Counted from the stretch's first letter, positions 35,102 through 44,836 are shown. The stretch: 64,000 bases of DNA from Chlorobium sp. (GCA_028277225.1 JANQHB010000068.1:1-64000); one strand, 5' to 3'. The notes: generated by a model from the letters alone, not told the origin. Made by a program: numbers and translations.

Positions 35102-35803
35102 ATGCAAAACGCCAAGGTATTTCTTATCACCGGAGCCTCCTCAGGTATCGGAGAAGCTGTCGCAAGACAGGCTGTACAAGACGGCCACAGGGTAGTGCTT
35201 GCCGCTCGCTCGATTGCAAGGCTCGAAGTGCTGTGCGAGGAACTCGGAACGAGTAGCGCCATTGCTGTTGCATGCGACGTTGCCGACTGGAAAGCCCAGC
35301 AAACTGCAATAAACAAGGCTCTTGAACAGTTCGGCCGGATAGACGTCGTCTTTGCCAATGCAGGTTTCTCAAAAGGCTCCCCTTTCTACGGCGGAGTTCA
35401 CAAACTCGACGAGTGGAAGGAAATGGTGCTCACCAACGTGTTCGGTGCGGCAGCCACGGCACGCCTGACTCTTCCCGAACTTGTAAAGACCGGTGGACAT
35501 TTTCTCATCACTGGCTCAGTTGTAGGCCACATCACATCGATCCGCAACCTCTATTCGGCAACCAAGTGGGCTGTGAACGCAATAGCCCAGGCAGTACGAA
35601 ACGAAATGGTGGGGACCGGCATCAGGGTTACCCTGATCGAGCCGGGCGTCGTCGACACCCCGTTCTGGGGCGAGGTGCCGAAACCCGGCACTCCGGAACT
35701 GAAACCGGACGATGTCGCCAGCGCGGTCATGTACGCCGTCAACCAGCCGCCGCACGTCGATATCAATCAGGTGCTCATCCGTCCCACAGGGCAACCCCAC
35801 TAA
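35102..35803 (+). CDS. Short-chain dehydrogenase/reductase
   Basis: The start was set at MQNAKVFLITGASSGIG (35102). The 233-residue classical SDR has the NAD(P)-binding TGASSGIGEAVAR, the NAG strand (VFANAGF), the catalytic serine in ITGSVVG, and Y-S-A-T-K (tyrosine and lysine) near residue 155. After the active site, IRVTLIEPGVVDTPFW is typical of the YdfG/serine-dehydrogenase group. The substrate is unknown. An arginine after the first strand (AARS) suggests NADP. Confidence 0.9.
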   Translation: MQNAKVFLITGASSGIGEAVARQAVQDGHRVVLAARSIARLEVLCEELGTSSAIAVACDVADWKAQQTAINKALEQFGRIDVVFANAGFSKGSPFYGGVHKLDEWKEMVLTNVFGAAATARLTLPELVKTGGHFLITGSVVGHITSIRNLYSATKWAVNAIAQAVRNEMVGTGIRVTLIEPGVVDTPFWGEVPKPGTPELKPDDVASAVMYAVNQPPHVDINQVLIRPTGQPH

Positions 35804-35991
35804 ACGCAACCCTGTAGTACGGCCCTTTCGCTCAATCTCTGCGTCATGCCTGCTCTTCCGATGCTCATGTATTGCATATACACTCCGCTTCGAAAGAACA
35901 GACATTCCTTGACCTTGAACGAAATCATCCGTACTACAGGGCGCGTTTTGTTTAACTGAAAAAAATATCTCTCCCCTTTCTCTTTACCTGG

Positions 35992-36019
35992 CACCTAACA
36001 CGTAACACATAGCACCTGT
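35992..36019. repeat. Heptamer tandem repeat (CACNTAA type)
   Basis: Units CACCTAA, CACGTAA, CACATAG, CACCTGT. Confidence 0.75.
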
Positions 36020-36108
36020 TCTCCTCCGCGCCGTTCGCCTTGTTCTCGAAAGGCTCGCTTTGCTTTTTCAACGGACTTGGGGTTTTGTTGCGTGGTTTTC
36101 AAACCGGA

Positions 36109-36144
36109 GAAAAAGACCAAAAGGACAAAAAGGACTCAAATGAC
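36109..36144. repeat. Nonamer tandem repeat (AAAAAGGAC type)
   Basis: Units GAAAAAGAC, CAAAAGGAC, AAAAAGGAC, TCAAATGAC. Same family and similar flank as 20831-20857. Confidence 0.8.
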
Positions 36145-36157
36145 CAAAGTGCACACC

Positions 36158-36182
36158 GGGCAACCGCAAGGGTTGTCCCTAC
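36158..36182. repeat. Dispersed hairpin repeat ending CCCTAC
   Basis: GGGCAACC pairs with GGTTGTCC, followed by CTAC. Same layout as 13570-13597 with a different stem sequence. Confidence 0.6.
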
Positions 36183-36237
36183 ATTTTCCCTGCTCAGAAC
36201 TGAGAACCGGGAAACAGCGAATTATCTTCTTGTAGAA

Positions 36238-36273
36238 CCTATAGGTCTCATAAGTCCTATAGGTCCTATACAT
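36238..36273. repeat. Nonamer tandem repeat (CCTATAGGT type)
   Basis: Units CCTATAGGT, CTCATAAGT, CCTATAGGT, CCTATACAT. Confidence 0.8.
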
Positions 36274-36326
36274 TATAAAGAACGATTCTCCTCAATCTTT
36301 TCGCCAAGGCAATTATCCTCCCACTG

Positions 36327-36399
36327 AGAACCAAGAACTCAGAACTAAGAACTCTTCATCCCACATTCCCCATTTACGATTCACCATTCACGATTTACG
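36327..36399. repeat. Two heptamer tandem repeats
   Basis: AGAACCA, AGAACTC, AGAACTA, AGAACTC at 36327-36354, then ATTTACG, ATTCACC, ATTCACG, ATTTACG at 36372-36399. Confidence 0.8.
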
Positions 36400-36464
36400 A
36401 TCCCCATCCAACTTCCATCATATTTATTATGTTTCTTTAAACATCGTCTAACCCTCGAACAACC

Positions 36465-37304
36465 ATGACTGATAATCACGGTACGATAGTTCTGGGCGGT
36501 CACCGTCACCGTTATCTCGATAAAGGAGGTGTCGGTCCTACCCTTTTTCTGCTTCATGGCATTTCCTGTTCCTTTGATTTTTTTGAACAGGTAATACCCC
36601 TTTTATCCGGATCTTTCAGAATTCTTGCGCTTGACCTGCTGGGTTTCGGCGGCTCAGACAAGCCTGCAAAGGCTCCTTATTCACTGAAACTGTATTCGTC
36701 ACTGATCGCTGAATTCCTGGAAAAGAAAAGGAAACCGGGAGACAGTGAGCCTTTCGGAGTCGGCCACTCCATGGGCGGCAAGTACCTTCTGGCGACAGAA
36801 GTCCTTTATCCCGGAACATTCAGCAAGCTGGTTCTGAGCAACACCGACGGTTTTCTCAATGTCCCGGGGTGGATACGGGGTATCAGTCTGCCCGGGATCA
36901 AACAGGTCCTGAAAAAAGTTTTCACCAGCCAGTCCGTTACATCAAAAGCGTTCAAAACTGCCTTTCACGATCATCAACGGGTCAATGCCGGGTCCTATCA
37001 AAAAAATCTGGCGATATCAAGAGACAAGGATGCCATAGAAACGGTTATGGCACTCAACAGAAATTTCAGACACCTTGATCTTTCGAGAACGGGGCTGAGG
37101 TCTCAGTTGAAACATCTCGATCTTCCTGTGCTGATTCTATGGGGTGACCATGACCAGTATATTTCCCCGTCTGTCGCCCGGACGGTTCAGGAAGAAATTT
37201 CAGGATCGAAGCTGTATATTTTCAATGATTGCGGTCATGCACCCATGCTTGAATATCCTGAACCGTTCAGCAGAACAGTTACCCGATTTTTCCTAGACGA
37301 ATAA
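36465..37304 (+). CDS. Alpha/beta hydrolase
   Basis: This 279-residue protein has the oxyanion motif LLHGISCSFDFF, a catalytic serine in GHSMGG near residue 101, an aspartate in WGDHDQYI near 228 and the histidine in CGHAPMLEYPE near 257. No signal peptide, so it is cytoplasmic. The lid region differs from known esterases, so the substrate is not predicted. It ends 15 bases before tmk and may be co-transcribed. Confidence 0.87.
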   Translation: MTDNHGTIVLGGHRHRYLDKGGVGPTLFLLHGISCSFDFFEQVIPLLSGSFRILALDLLGFGGSDKPAKAPYSLKLYSSLIAEFLEKKRKPGDSEPFGVGHSMGGKYLLATEVLYPGTFSKLVLSNTDGFLNVPGWIRGISLPGIKQVLKKVFTSQSVTSKAFKTAFHDHQRVNAGSYQKNLAISRDKDAIETVMALNRNFRHLDLSRTGLRSQLKHLDLPVLILWGDHDQYISPSVARTVQEEISGSKLYIFNDCGHAPMLEYPEPFSRTVTRFFLDE

Positions 37305-37319
37305 CAAGAACACGCGGCC

Positions 37320-37967
37320 ATGCTCATTACATTTGAAGGGATAGATGGAGCCGGGAAATCGACGCAGGTAAAAAAACTGAAAAAGCACCTGACGGAGAAC
37401 AATCATGAAGTCCTCGTCCTGAGAGAACCTGGAGGCACACTGGTGGCTGAAAAAATCCGGGATATCCTGCTTGAAAACAAACATGATATCACTCCGATCG
37501 GCGAACTTCTCCTTTTTTCTGCAAGCCGTGCCGAACTTGTCCAGCAAACCATCCTGCCGGCCCTCGACAACAGGGCGGTGGTGATTCTTGACCGCTTCTA
37601 CGATTCCACGACAGCATATCAGGGGTATGGCAGAGGTCTCGACCTCGATATTCTGCAGTCGATAAACACCATTGCGTCATGCGGCCTTGTACCCGATATC
37701 ACGTTCTACCTGGACATTTCACCTGAAGACGCCCTCATCAGAAAGTTTTCGGAGAAATCCATTCCCCTTGCCTTTGAAGAGAACGAACTTGACCGTATGG
37801 AAAGTTCAGGCCTGGATTTTTATCAGCGTGTCAGGGAGGGTTACATGAAACTGGTGGAACACAATGATCGTTTTGTTTTGCTGAACGCTTGTGATGATCC
37901 GCTGGCATTGCACCACAGGATTCTCAACCATATCGTCCCCCTGTTTTCGGCAGACAGAACACAATGA
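37320..37967 (+). CDS. tmk: Thymidylate kinase
   Basis: Tmk phosphorylates dTMP to dTDP. The 215 residues have the P-loop FEGIDGAGKST at 4-14, LREPGGT, a DR-F motif (VVILDRFYDSTTAYQGYGRGLD) and a TFYLDISPEDAL strand. Length and start match the family. Confidence 0.95.
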   Translation: MLITFEGIDGAGKSTQVKKLKKHLTENNHEVLVLREPGGTLVAEKIRDILLENKHDITPIGELLLFSASRAELVQQTILPALDNRAVVILDRFYDSTTAYQGYGRGLDLDILQSINTIASCGLVPDITFYLDISPEDALIRKFSEKSIPLAFEENELDRMESSGLDFYQRVREGYMKLVEHNDRFVLLNACDDPLALHHRILNHIVPLFSADRTQ

Positions 37968-38076
37968 AATGTGAGCGATCATTACTTTTTCGCAAAATGT
38001 AACGTTAATAAGCCGAATTTTCATAGATTGTTTGACATTTTCATGTATTTGCCTAGTTCCTAGCATCCGGATACCC

Positions 38077-39336
38077 ATGCAACAGATCGATCTTAAAGAA
38101 AAGCATCTTGAAACGTGTACCCACCCTATCTCTCTTCAGGATATCCGAACGCTGAAAGAACTCTACCAGCTCAAATCTGAAACCCGCGACCTGCGTAAAC
38201 CCCTTGTCCGCAACATTATGAAACAGCGGGTTGTGGGTCAGCAATGTATAGAATCGCTGAAAAATGCGCTCTACTCGCTTGAAACCATCCATATCGACGA
38301 CTACACCGGCCAGAGGGTATTGCGACTCGACGGCAAAAAACAGATTGAAGTCGATCTCACTTATGAGATCAGGGAACTGAAAAAAGACATCTACTACCTC
38401 GAGTACGGTGAAGACCATTTCATCAATTACCTTGCAAAATTCATTCCCGATTTCCGCAAGCATGTCAACGAAGGGATAGAAAAACTGCACGGCAAATCGT
38501 TCAATGCTTTTATCACCGACCGAGACGGAACGACAAACAACTACTGCGGCAGGTACCGTTCTTCGGTACAGCCAATCTATAATTCGGTCTTCCTCTCACG
38601 ATTCGCTAAAAACCGCTGCAGCTATCCGATATTCATAACTTCGGCCCCGCTCAAAGATTTCGGCATCCTCAACGTTTCGATAAATCCCAACGACATCTTT
38701 TACTACGCAGGCTCGAAAGGCAGGGAATTCATCGATCCCGACGGAGACTTTCACAGCTTCCCGATTGACGCCCATAAGCAGGAAATGATCCACCTGCTCA
38801 ATGACAGAATGCGTCATCTGCTGGAGGCTCCCAATTTCGAAAAGTTCAATTTCATCGGTTCCGCCCTGCAATTCAAGTTCGGGCAGACAACCATCGCACG
38901 CCAGGACATAACCCATTCGATCAATCCCGAAGAATCGAACGCCTTTCTTGAAAAGGTCAAAAGCATTGTCGATGAACTCGATCCCGAACAGAGAAATTTC
39001 CGCATAGAAGATACCGGCCTTGATATCGAGATCATCCTTACGATCGACCAGAAAGGAAAAGGTTCGGTCAAGGATTTCGACAAGGGTGACGGGCTTGAAT
39101 TCATCTGCGACAAAATTGATATCGATACGAGCCGCGGACCGAATCTTGTCTGCGGGGACACATCTTCGGATATACCGATGCTGAGAAAGGCTGTTGAAAT
39201 CTGCGATGATGTATGGACCGTGTTTGTGACCAGAGACGAGAACCTCGCACGGGAAGTCGAGAAGATCTGTCCCCAGAGCATGATCGTGCCATCACCTGAT
39301 ATTCTTCTGACCATACTCGGACTGCTTTCTTTGTAG
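38077..39336 (+). CDS. HAD-family phosphatase, trehalose-6-phosphatase-like
   Basis: The start was set at MQQIDLKEKHLET (38077). The 419-residue protein has about 130 helical residues first, then a HAD phosphatase with motif I AFITDRDGTTNNY (both aspartates present), motif II FITSAP, and motif IV LVCGDTSSDIPML. It resembles trehalose-phosphatase/sucrose-phosphatase-type HADs. Next to the beta-phosphoglucomutase/GH65 gene it probably works in disaccharide metabolism, but the exact substrate is inferred. Confidence 0.72.
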   Translation: MQQIDLKEKHLETCTHPISLQDIRTLKELYQLKSETRDLRKPLVRNIMKQRVVGQQCIESLKNALYSLETIHIDDYTGQRVLRLDGKKQIEVDLTYEIRELKKDIYYLEYGEDHFINYLAKFIPDFRKHVNEGIEKLHGKSFNAFITDRDGTTNNYCGRYRSSVQPIYNSVFLSRFAKNRCSYPIFITSAPLKDFGILNVSINPNDIFYYAGSKGREFIDPDGDFHSFPIDAHKQEMIHLLNDRMRHLLEAPNFEKFNFIGSALQFKFGQTTIARQDITHSINPEESNAFLEKVKSIVDELDPEQRNFRIEDTGLDIEIILTIDQKGKGSVKDFDKGDGLEFICDKIDIDTSRGPNLVCGDTSSDIPMLRKAVEICDDVWTVFVTRDENLAREVEKICPQSMIVPSPDILLTILGLLSL

Positions 39337-39396
39337 CATCGTTATCCATTTATCCATATATCGCCTCACATCATATCTTAACCGGTTTCATCTATT

Positions 39397-42300
39397 ATGC
39401 TTACAGGAGTCATTTTCGATCTGGACGGAGTTGTAACAGGAACAGCAAAAATCCACAGCCTGGCGTGGGAATCGATGTTCAACGATTTCCTGAAGGAGTA
39501 TGCCGAGGCAAACAATGAACCCTACATACCATTTGATCCTGCCCTTGATTATCTCAATTATGTCGACGGTAAACCTCGAATGGAAGGGGTCAGGAGTTTT
39601 CTTGAATCACGGGAGATCGAACTGCCGTTCGGGGAGATCGACGATGTTCCCGAAATGCCTACAATCTGCGGTCTCGGCAACAGGAAAAACCAGGTTTTTA
39701 CCGATATACTCATAAAAGAAGGGCCGGAAGTGTTCCAGAGCACTGTAGATTTCATAAAGAATCTGAAGGCAAGAGGGATAAGGATCGGCATAGCATCTTC
39801 GAGCAGGAACTGCAAACTGATTCTCGAACTGGCCAATCTCGAAGACCTTTTTGAAACCAGGGTTGACGGTGAAGTTTCTCTTGAACTGGGACTGAAGGGC
39901 AAACCGAATCCTGACATCTTCACGACCGCTGCAGCCAATCTCGGACTGCATCCCCATGACTGTGTTGTCGTAGAGGATGCAATCTCAGGCGTTCAGGCCG
40001 GCTCTGCAGGCAATTTCGGCCTTGTTCTCGGTATCGCACGTGAAATAGAGGGAATGAAACTTGCTGAAGAAGGCGCCGATATCGTCGTAAGGGATCTGGG
40101 CGAGATCAGTGTTGACGAGGTTTTCGAATGGTTCGAAAATGATCTGGTCAAAGACGGATGGAACCTCAGCTATGCATCCTTCAGACCTGAAGAAGAAAAA
40201 CTGCGGGAAACGCTCACGGCAATCGGAAACGGCTACCTCGGCACAAGAGGCGCATATGAAGGGTCAAAAGCCTCCCAAAACCATTATCCCGGGACCTATC
40301 TTGCCGGCATATTCAATAAAATCCCTTCCGAAGTCCACGGCGAAACTATCTATAACAATGACTTCGTAAATTGCCCGAACTGGCTTCCGATAGAGTTCAG
40401 GATATGCTGCGGCGACTTCATCGATCCTTTTGAACAGAAAATACTGAGCTACCGCCATGAGCTCGATATCCGGAATGCCGTCATGAGCCGCGACATGGTG
40501 TTCCAGGATAATCTCGGCAGAATAAGCCGTATCGCAAGCAAACGATTTGCAAGCATGGATGCACCTCATGTCTGCGCCATGGAATACTCTTTCACACCGA
40601 TCAACTATTCCGGCGACATTGAGTTTCGATCTGCAATCGACGGAAGAATTGAAAACAAGGGAGTCGCCCGTTACAGCGCACTTGCCTCTGATCATCTCGA
40701 ACATATCGACGGAGGGAGTTCCGGAAAAGGTGTGTTTCTCCATGTACAGACCAACGCCTCGCACTACCAGATTGTCACACATGCAAGAAACAGCGTCAGT
40801 GTCTCCGGCTCGCCTGTCAGCGCAAAGACATCCTTCTGCATCTCACCTCGATATACTGCCGAACTGATCAAGGTCTCGCTTGAAAAAGGGCAGGAATGCA
40901 AGCTTGAAAAAATTGTCACCTATCATACATCTCTTGACCAGGATCATAGCGATCCAAAGGCTGCCGGTGACAAGGCTCTTGCCGAAACCGGCGGGTACAG
41001 CGATCTTTATGATGCCCATTCCTCAGCATGGGAGAAATTGTGGGAAAACGGCAACATATCCATTGACGGAGACCGCTTCAGCCAGAAAGCGCTTCGTTTC
41101 CACACCTACCATCTTCTCGGTACCGCATCCCCTCACAATGCATCGATCGATGCCGGCATGCCCGCCAGAGGTCTGAACGGAGAAGCATACCGCGGTCATA
41201 TTTTCTGGGATGAGATCTATATTCTTCCTTTCTTCACGAACCACTATCCCGACATCACCAGGGCACTCTTGATGTACCGTTACAACCGGCTTGATGCTGC
41301 AAGGGAATATGCAAGGGAAAACGGCTATCAGGGAGCCATGTTCCCCTGGCAGACAGCTGACGACGGCAGCGAGGAAACACAGATTGTCCACTATAATCCG
41401 GCAAGCGGAACCTGGGGTCCCGACCTGAGCAGAAACCAGAGACATGTATCTATCGCCGTCTTCTACAATACCTGGAGATACGCTCATGAAACCGGTGACA
41501 ACGAATTTCTCGAGCAGTACGGCGCGGAACTGCTCTTTGAAATCACCCGTTTCTGGGCAAGCATCGCACGCCACCGTCCCGATACCGACCAGTATCATAT
41601 CGAAGGCGTGATGGGTCCGGACGAATTCCACGAACAACTTCCCGACAGCCATAAGGAAGGCATCAAAGACAATGCCTATACCAATATCATGACGGCGTGG
41701 CTTATGGAAAAAGCCGTTGAGCTCTCCGAAACGCTTCCTCCATCGGTAATGGACCGGCTTGTCAACGACATCAGCCTCAGCTATGATGAAATCGAAGAAT
41801 GGAAAAAAATCTCCAGTTCGATGCACATCATTCTGAACAGTGACGGTATACTCGAACAGTTTGACGGCTACATGACCCTCAGGGAACTTGACTGGGAACA
41901 CTACAGGAACAAGTACGGCAACATCCATCGCATGGACAGGATACTCAAAGCCGAAGGAGATTCACCCGACCAGTACAAGGTGGCAAAGCAGGCAGATGTC
42001 CTGATGACATTCTACGCTCTCTCGCCTGCAGAAGTCAAGGAAATTCTGGAAAGAAACGGCCATCACATCGAAGATCCTGAAAAACTCATCCGGGACAATT
42101 ATCACTACTATGAACCGCGAACAAGCCATGGTTCAACCTTGAGCAAGGTCGTTCATGCCATTATCTCCAGCTACCTCCATGATGGTCACAAGACTGCCTG
42201 GCGCTGGTTTACCGAGTCGCTCAAAAGCGACCTGCAGGACACACAGGGAGGAACAACCCAGGAAGGGATCCATTGCGGCGTCATGGGCGGAACACTTGAT

Positions 42301-42549
42301 ACAGTCGCCCGATACTTTGCAGGAATTTCATTTGTAAACGATATACTGAATGTCCACCCCAACCTGCCGGAACACTGGAGAGCCCTCGACCTCAAAACCT
42401 GTTTTCGCAGAAACCTCTACCGTATCACAGTCACACATAAAACCATCACTGTCCACCTCCTCGACAGTCCGGAAGAAAGTGTCACAGCAAACATTGCCGG
42501 ACACAAGACAACGATCAAAAGGGGTGAAAGTGCATGCGGAAACTGCTGA
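39397..42549 (+). CDS. Beta-phosphoglucomutase / GH65 disaccharide phosphorylase fusion
   Basis: Residues 1-240 are a beta-phosphoglucomutase-type HAD domain (nucleophile in IFDLDGVVTG, IASSSRN, KPNPDIF, VVEDAISGVQAG). Residues about 255-1050 are glycoside hydrolase family 65: FRPEEEKLRETLTAIGNGYLGTRG, GHIFWDEIY..PFF, the general acid in GVMGPDEFHE near residue 743 and a C-terminal YHYYEPRTSHGSTLS. GH65 phosphorylases split trehalose, maltose, kojibiose or nigerose into beta-glucose-1-phosphate, which the fused mutase would turn into glucose-6-phosphate. Which sugar is used is not clear; the neighbouring phosphatase-like gene hints at trehalose. Confidence 0.88.
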   Translation: MLTGVIFDLDGVVTGTAKIHSLAWESMFNDFLKEYAEANNEPYIPFDPALDYLNYVDGKPRMEGVRSFLESREIELPFGEIDDVPEMPTICGLGNRKNQVFTDILIKEGPEVFQSTVDFIKNLKARGIRIGIASSSRNCKLILELANLEDLFETRVDGEVSLELGLKGKPNPDIFTTAAANLGLHPHDCVVVEDAISGVQAGSAGNFGLVLGIAREIEGMKLAEEGADIVVRDLGEISVDEVFEWFENDLVKDGWNLSYASFRPEEEKLRETLTAIGNGYLGTRGAYEGSKASQNHYPGTYLAGIFNKIPSEVHGETIYNNDFVNCPNWLPIEFRICCGDFIDPFEQKILSYRHELDIRNAVMSRDMVFQDNLGRISRIASKRFASMDAPHVCAMEYSFTPINYSGDIEFRSAIDGRIENKGVARYSALASDHLEHIDGGSSGKGVFLHVQTNASHYQIVTHARNSVSVSGSPVSAKTSFCISPRYTAELIKVSLEKGQECKLEKIVTYHTSLDQDHSDPKAAGDKALAETGGYSDLYDAHSSAWEKLWENGNISIDGDRFSQKALRFHTYHLLGTASPHNASIDAGMPARGLNGEAYRGHIFWDEIYILPFFTNHYPDITRALLMYRYNRLDAAREYARENGYQGAMFPWQTADDGSEETQIVHYNPASGTWGPDLSRNQRHVSIAVFYNTWRYAHETGDNEFLEQYGAELLFEITRFWASIARHRPDTDQYHIEGVMGPDEFHEQLPDSHKEGIKDNAYTNIMTAWLMEKAVELSETLPPSVMDRLVNDISLSYDEIEEWKKISSSMHIILNSDGILEQFDGYMTLRELDWEHYRNKYGNIHRMDRILKAEGDSPDQYKVAKQADVLMTFYALSPAEVKEILERNGHHIEDPEKLIRDNYHYYEPRTSHGSTLSKVVHAIISSYLHDGHKTAWRWFTESLKSDLQDTQGGTTQEGIHCGVMGGTLDTVARYFAGISFVNDILNVHPNLPEHWRALDLKTCFRRNLYRITVTHKTITVHLLDSPEESVTANIAGHKTTIKRGESACGNC

Positions 42550-42690
42550 TCTCATCCTGAAGATCATCGGGGCAGACCGGTTCTGAAGAAAGATCCTGTC
42601 TGCCCTCTGCTGATACAACATTTTTTTTTCTTGCTGAAACGGTATATACTTAGACGTAATTTTTTTCGCTGACCTACTGACCTATTTATT

Positions 42691-43731
42691 ATGCGGCTTT
42701 CTAATTTTCGTTACAGCTTACCCAAGAACCGTATAGCTGATCGTCCTGTCACCGAGCCTGACCAGTGCAAACTCATGGTGCTGAACCGGAGAAAAAAAGA
42801 GATTGAAAACAAGGTTTTTGCCGATATAACCTCATACTTCAAAAAAGGAGACCTTCTGGTCCTTAACAACAGCAAGGTTTTTCCCGCAAAAATATTCGGG
42901 CAGAAAGAAAAGACCGATGCAAAAATAGAAGTCTTTCTTCTCCGGGAACTGAACAAGGATGCCGGATTATGGGATGTCCTTGTCGATCCGGCAAGAAAAG
43001 TACGTGTTGGAAACAAAATCTATTTTCAGGAAGATGTTGTTGCCGAAGTTGTTGACAATACAACGTCGCGCGGCAGAACAATCAGGTTTCTCAACCCGGA
43101 AATCAACGTGTTCGATCTGGTTGAACAGATCGGCACCGTACCGCTCCCCCCCTATATTTCCAGGAAACCTGATAATACGGACCGTGAAGACTATCAGACT
43201 GTCTATGCATCGCAAATAGGAGCTGTAGTCGCACCGATGGCCGGTCTTCACTTTACCCTGCCCATTATCGAGGAAATAAAGAAAAAGGGCGTCAAGATAC
43301 TCCAGATCACCCTTCATCCGAGCCTCAGTTCTTTCAGTGCCATAGAAGTTGAAGATGTTTCCAAACACAAGATGGATTCGGAGTATTTCAACATTCCCTA
43401 CCAGACAGCGATGGAAATCAACGACACCAAGCTCAACAAGTCCGGAAGGGTTATTGCTGTCGGAACGACAACCAGCCGCGTGCTTGAAGCAAACGCAACG
43501 GTCGAGGGCAAAATCAAGTTCGGCCAGGGCTGGACAGACAAGTTCATCTACCCGCCCTACCAGTTCAAGGTCACCGATGCGCTTGTCACGAACTTCCAGC
43601 AGCCTGAAACAACCCTGCTCATGATGGTCAGCGCCTTTGCGGATTACCGCCTGCTGATGGATGCATACAAACAGGCCCTGAAATCCGACTACCGCTTTCT
43701 TGCATACGGCGATGCTATGTTCATCCACTGA
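42691..43731 (+). CDS. queA: S-adenosylmethionine:tRNA ribosyltransferase-isomerase
   Basis: QueA transfers the ribosyl part of SAM to preQ1 in tRNA to make epoxyqueuosine. The 346 residues show LP..RIADRPVTEPDQCKLMVL, LLVLNNSKVFPAKIFG, DREDYQTVYA....VVAPMAGLHFT and the C-terminal GWTDKFIYPPYQFKV.DALVTNFQQPETTLLMMVSAF. It lies 12 bases before ispD in one operon. Confidence 0.95.
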   Translation: MRLSNFRYSLPKNRIADRPVTEPDQCKLMVLNRRKKEIENKVFADITSYFKKGDLLVLNNSKVFPAKIFGQKEKTDAKIEVFLLRELNKDAGLWDVLVDPARKVRVGNKIYFQEDVVAEVVDNTTSRGRTIRFLNPEINVFDLVEQIGTVPLPPYISRKPDNTDREDYQTVYASQIGAVVAPMAGLHFTLPIIEEIKKKGVKILQITLHPSLSSFSAIEVEDVSKHKMDSEYFNIPYQTAMEINDTKLNKSGRVIAVGTTTSRVLEANATVEGKIKFGQGWTDKFIYPPYQFKVTDALVTNFQQPETTLLMMVSAFADYRLLMDAYKQALKSDYRFLAYGDAMFIH

Positions 43732-43743
43732 CACCACAGCACC

Positions 43744-44484
43744 ATGAGATCATATGCCATAATCGCTGCAAGCGGCGTCGGCAAGCGGATGAAAATGAAA
43801 GACGGACAGAGCAAACAGCTTCTGGAAATCGGCGGATATCCCGTTCTCTACCATACGCTTTCTGCCTTTGAAAACGCTCAAACCGTTGATTCGGTCTTTA
43901 TCGCGACAAAACCGGACAATATCGAAACAGTTGAAAGAATAAAAGAACGGTACGGATTCACAAAAATCAGGGAGATCGTTCCCGGCGGAAAAGAACGCCA
44001 GGATTCAGTCTATAACTGCATCGACATCATTGAAAAACGTATCGCCGCAACAGGACAATCACCTGATGCAATTCTGGTTCACGACGGCGCAAGACCGTTC
44101 ATCCAGCCGGGAGAAATCGATGACATTGTCAGCCATTCGGTTACATACGGCGCATGTGTGCCAGCAACAAAGCCCAAAGACACCATCAAGTATATAGCCG
44201 ACGACCCGGAATACTTCGGCGAAACACTGGAAAGAAGCAGACTCCTGCAGGTCCAGACACCCCAGGGTTTTGATGCCGGAACATTGATCCAGGCGCATAA
44301 GCATGCACGGCTTGAACAGCACTATGCAACAGATGATGCCGCTCTTGTCGAAGCCTTCTTTCCCGAACAGAATATCAGGATATACGAAACAGGGTACCAT
44401 AACATCAAGATCACCACGCCGGAAGACATTCATCTTGCCGAGGCGATTCTGGCCAAACTTCAGTCATCCGAAAAACCCGTATGA
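43744..44484 (+). CDS. ispD: 2-C-methyl-D-erythritol 4-phosphate cytidylyltransferase
   Basis: IspD makes CDP-methylerythritol in the non-mevalonate isoprenoid pathway, which feeds quinone, carotenoid and chlorophyll tails. The 246 residues show the nucleotide loop IIAASGVGKRM.....KQ, GGKERQDSVYNC, ILVHDGARPFI, PATKPKDTIKYI, LLQVQTPQGFDAGTLIQAH and TTPEDIHLAEAIL. Confidence 0.95.
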   Translation: MRSYAIIAASGVGKRMKMKDGQSKQLLEIGGYPVLYHTLSAFENAQTVDSVFIATKPDNIETVERIKERYGFTKIREIVPGGKERQDSVYNCIDIIEKRIAATGQSPDAILVHDGARPFIQPGEIDDIVSHSVTYGACVPATKPKDTIKYIADDPEYFGETLERSRLLQVQTPQGFDAGTLIQAHKHARLEQHYATDDAALVEAFFPEQNIRIYETGYHNIKITTPEDIHLAEAILAKLQSSEKPV

Positions 44485-44553
44485 GGAGAAAAGAAGGCAA
44501 AAATAACCATTGTCTTGTAAAGGAACTGTTTGTATATTAGCACCCCCTGTCAT

Positions 44554-44627
44554 GGTGAGGTAGCTCAGTTGGTAAGAGCGCAGGATTCATAACCCTGAGG
44601 TCGAGGGTTCAACTCCCTCCCTCACCA
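44554..44627 (+). tRNA. tRNA-Met (anticodon CAT)
   Basis: Acceptor GGTGAGG pairs with CCTCACC, D arm GCTC/GAGC, anticodon loop TTCATAA giving CAT, T loop GTTCAACTC. The closing A-C of the anticodon stem is a mismatch. Elongator Met is most likely; tRNA-Ile2 with a modified CAT cannot be excluded. Confidence 0.88.
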
Positions 44628-44763
44628 CTATTATAACGTTCAGCACCCTGACTGTTCGTTTATCGACAAACCGGGCATTCATCGGGCTTCGTTGTCAGAT
44701 CGCATCAGTCTTCAGTTGGCAGTCTGCAATTTGTGCCTTTTAGCTTTTGACTTTCTCTTCAAC

Positions 44764-44836
44764 GCGGGTGTAACTCAGTTGGTAGAGTGTTTGCTTCCCA
44801 AGCAAAATGTCGCGAGTTCGAGTCTCGTCACCCGCT
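44764..44836 (+). tRNA. tRNA-Gly (anticodon CCC)
   Basis: Acceptor GCGGGTG pairs with CACCCGC, anticodon stem TTTGC/GCAAA with loop TTCCCAA giving CCC, T loop GTTCGAGTC. Confidence 0.92.

Larger units (their letters stand above)
35804..36464. other. Gene-free spacer rich in short tandem repeats (661 bp)
   Basis: No gene is supported. It is largely made of period-7 and period-9 repeats and one hairpin repeat, all listed separately. Confidence 0.65.

Noticed and set aside
20831..36399. Possible CRISPR arrays in the repeat-rich spacers
   Set aside because: Repeat units are only 7 or 9 bases with no spacers between them; there are no cas genes.
41023..41928. A 301-codon minus-strand frame inside the GH65 gene
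   Set aside because: The GH65 catalytic block is on the plus strand; the reverse frame is a shadow.
42600..42690. A preQ1 riboswitch before queA
   Set aside because: No preQ1 aptamer pattern (C-rich loop with an A-rich tail pairing) could be seen in the leader.
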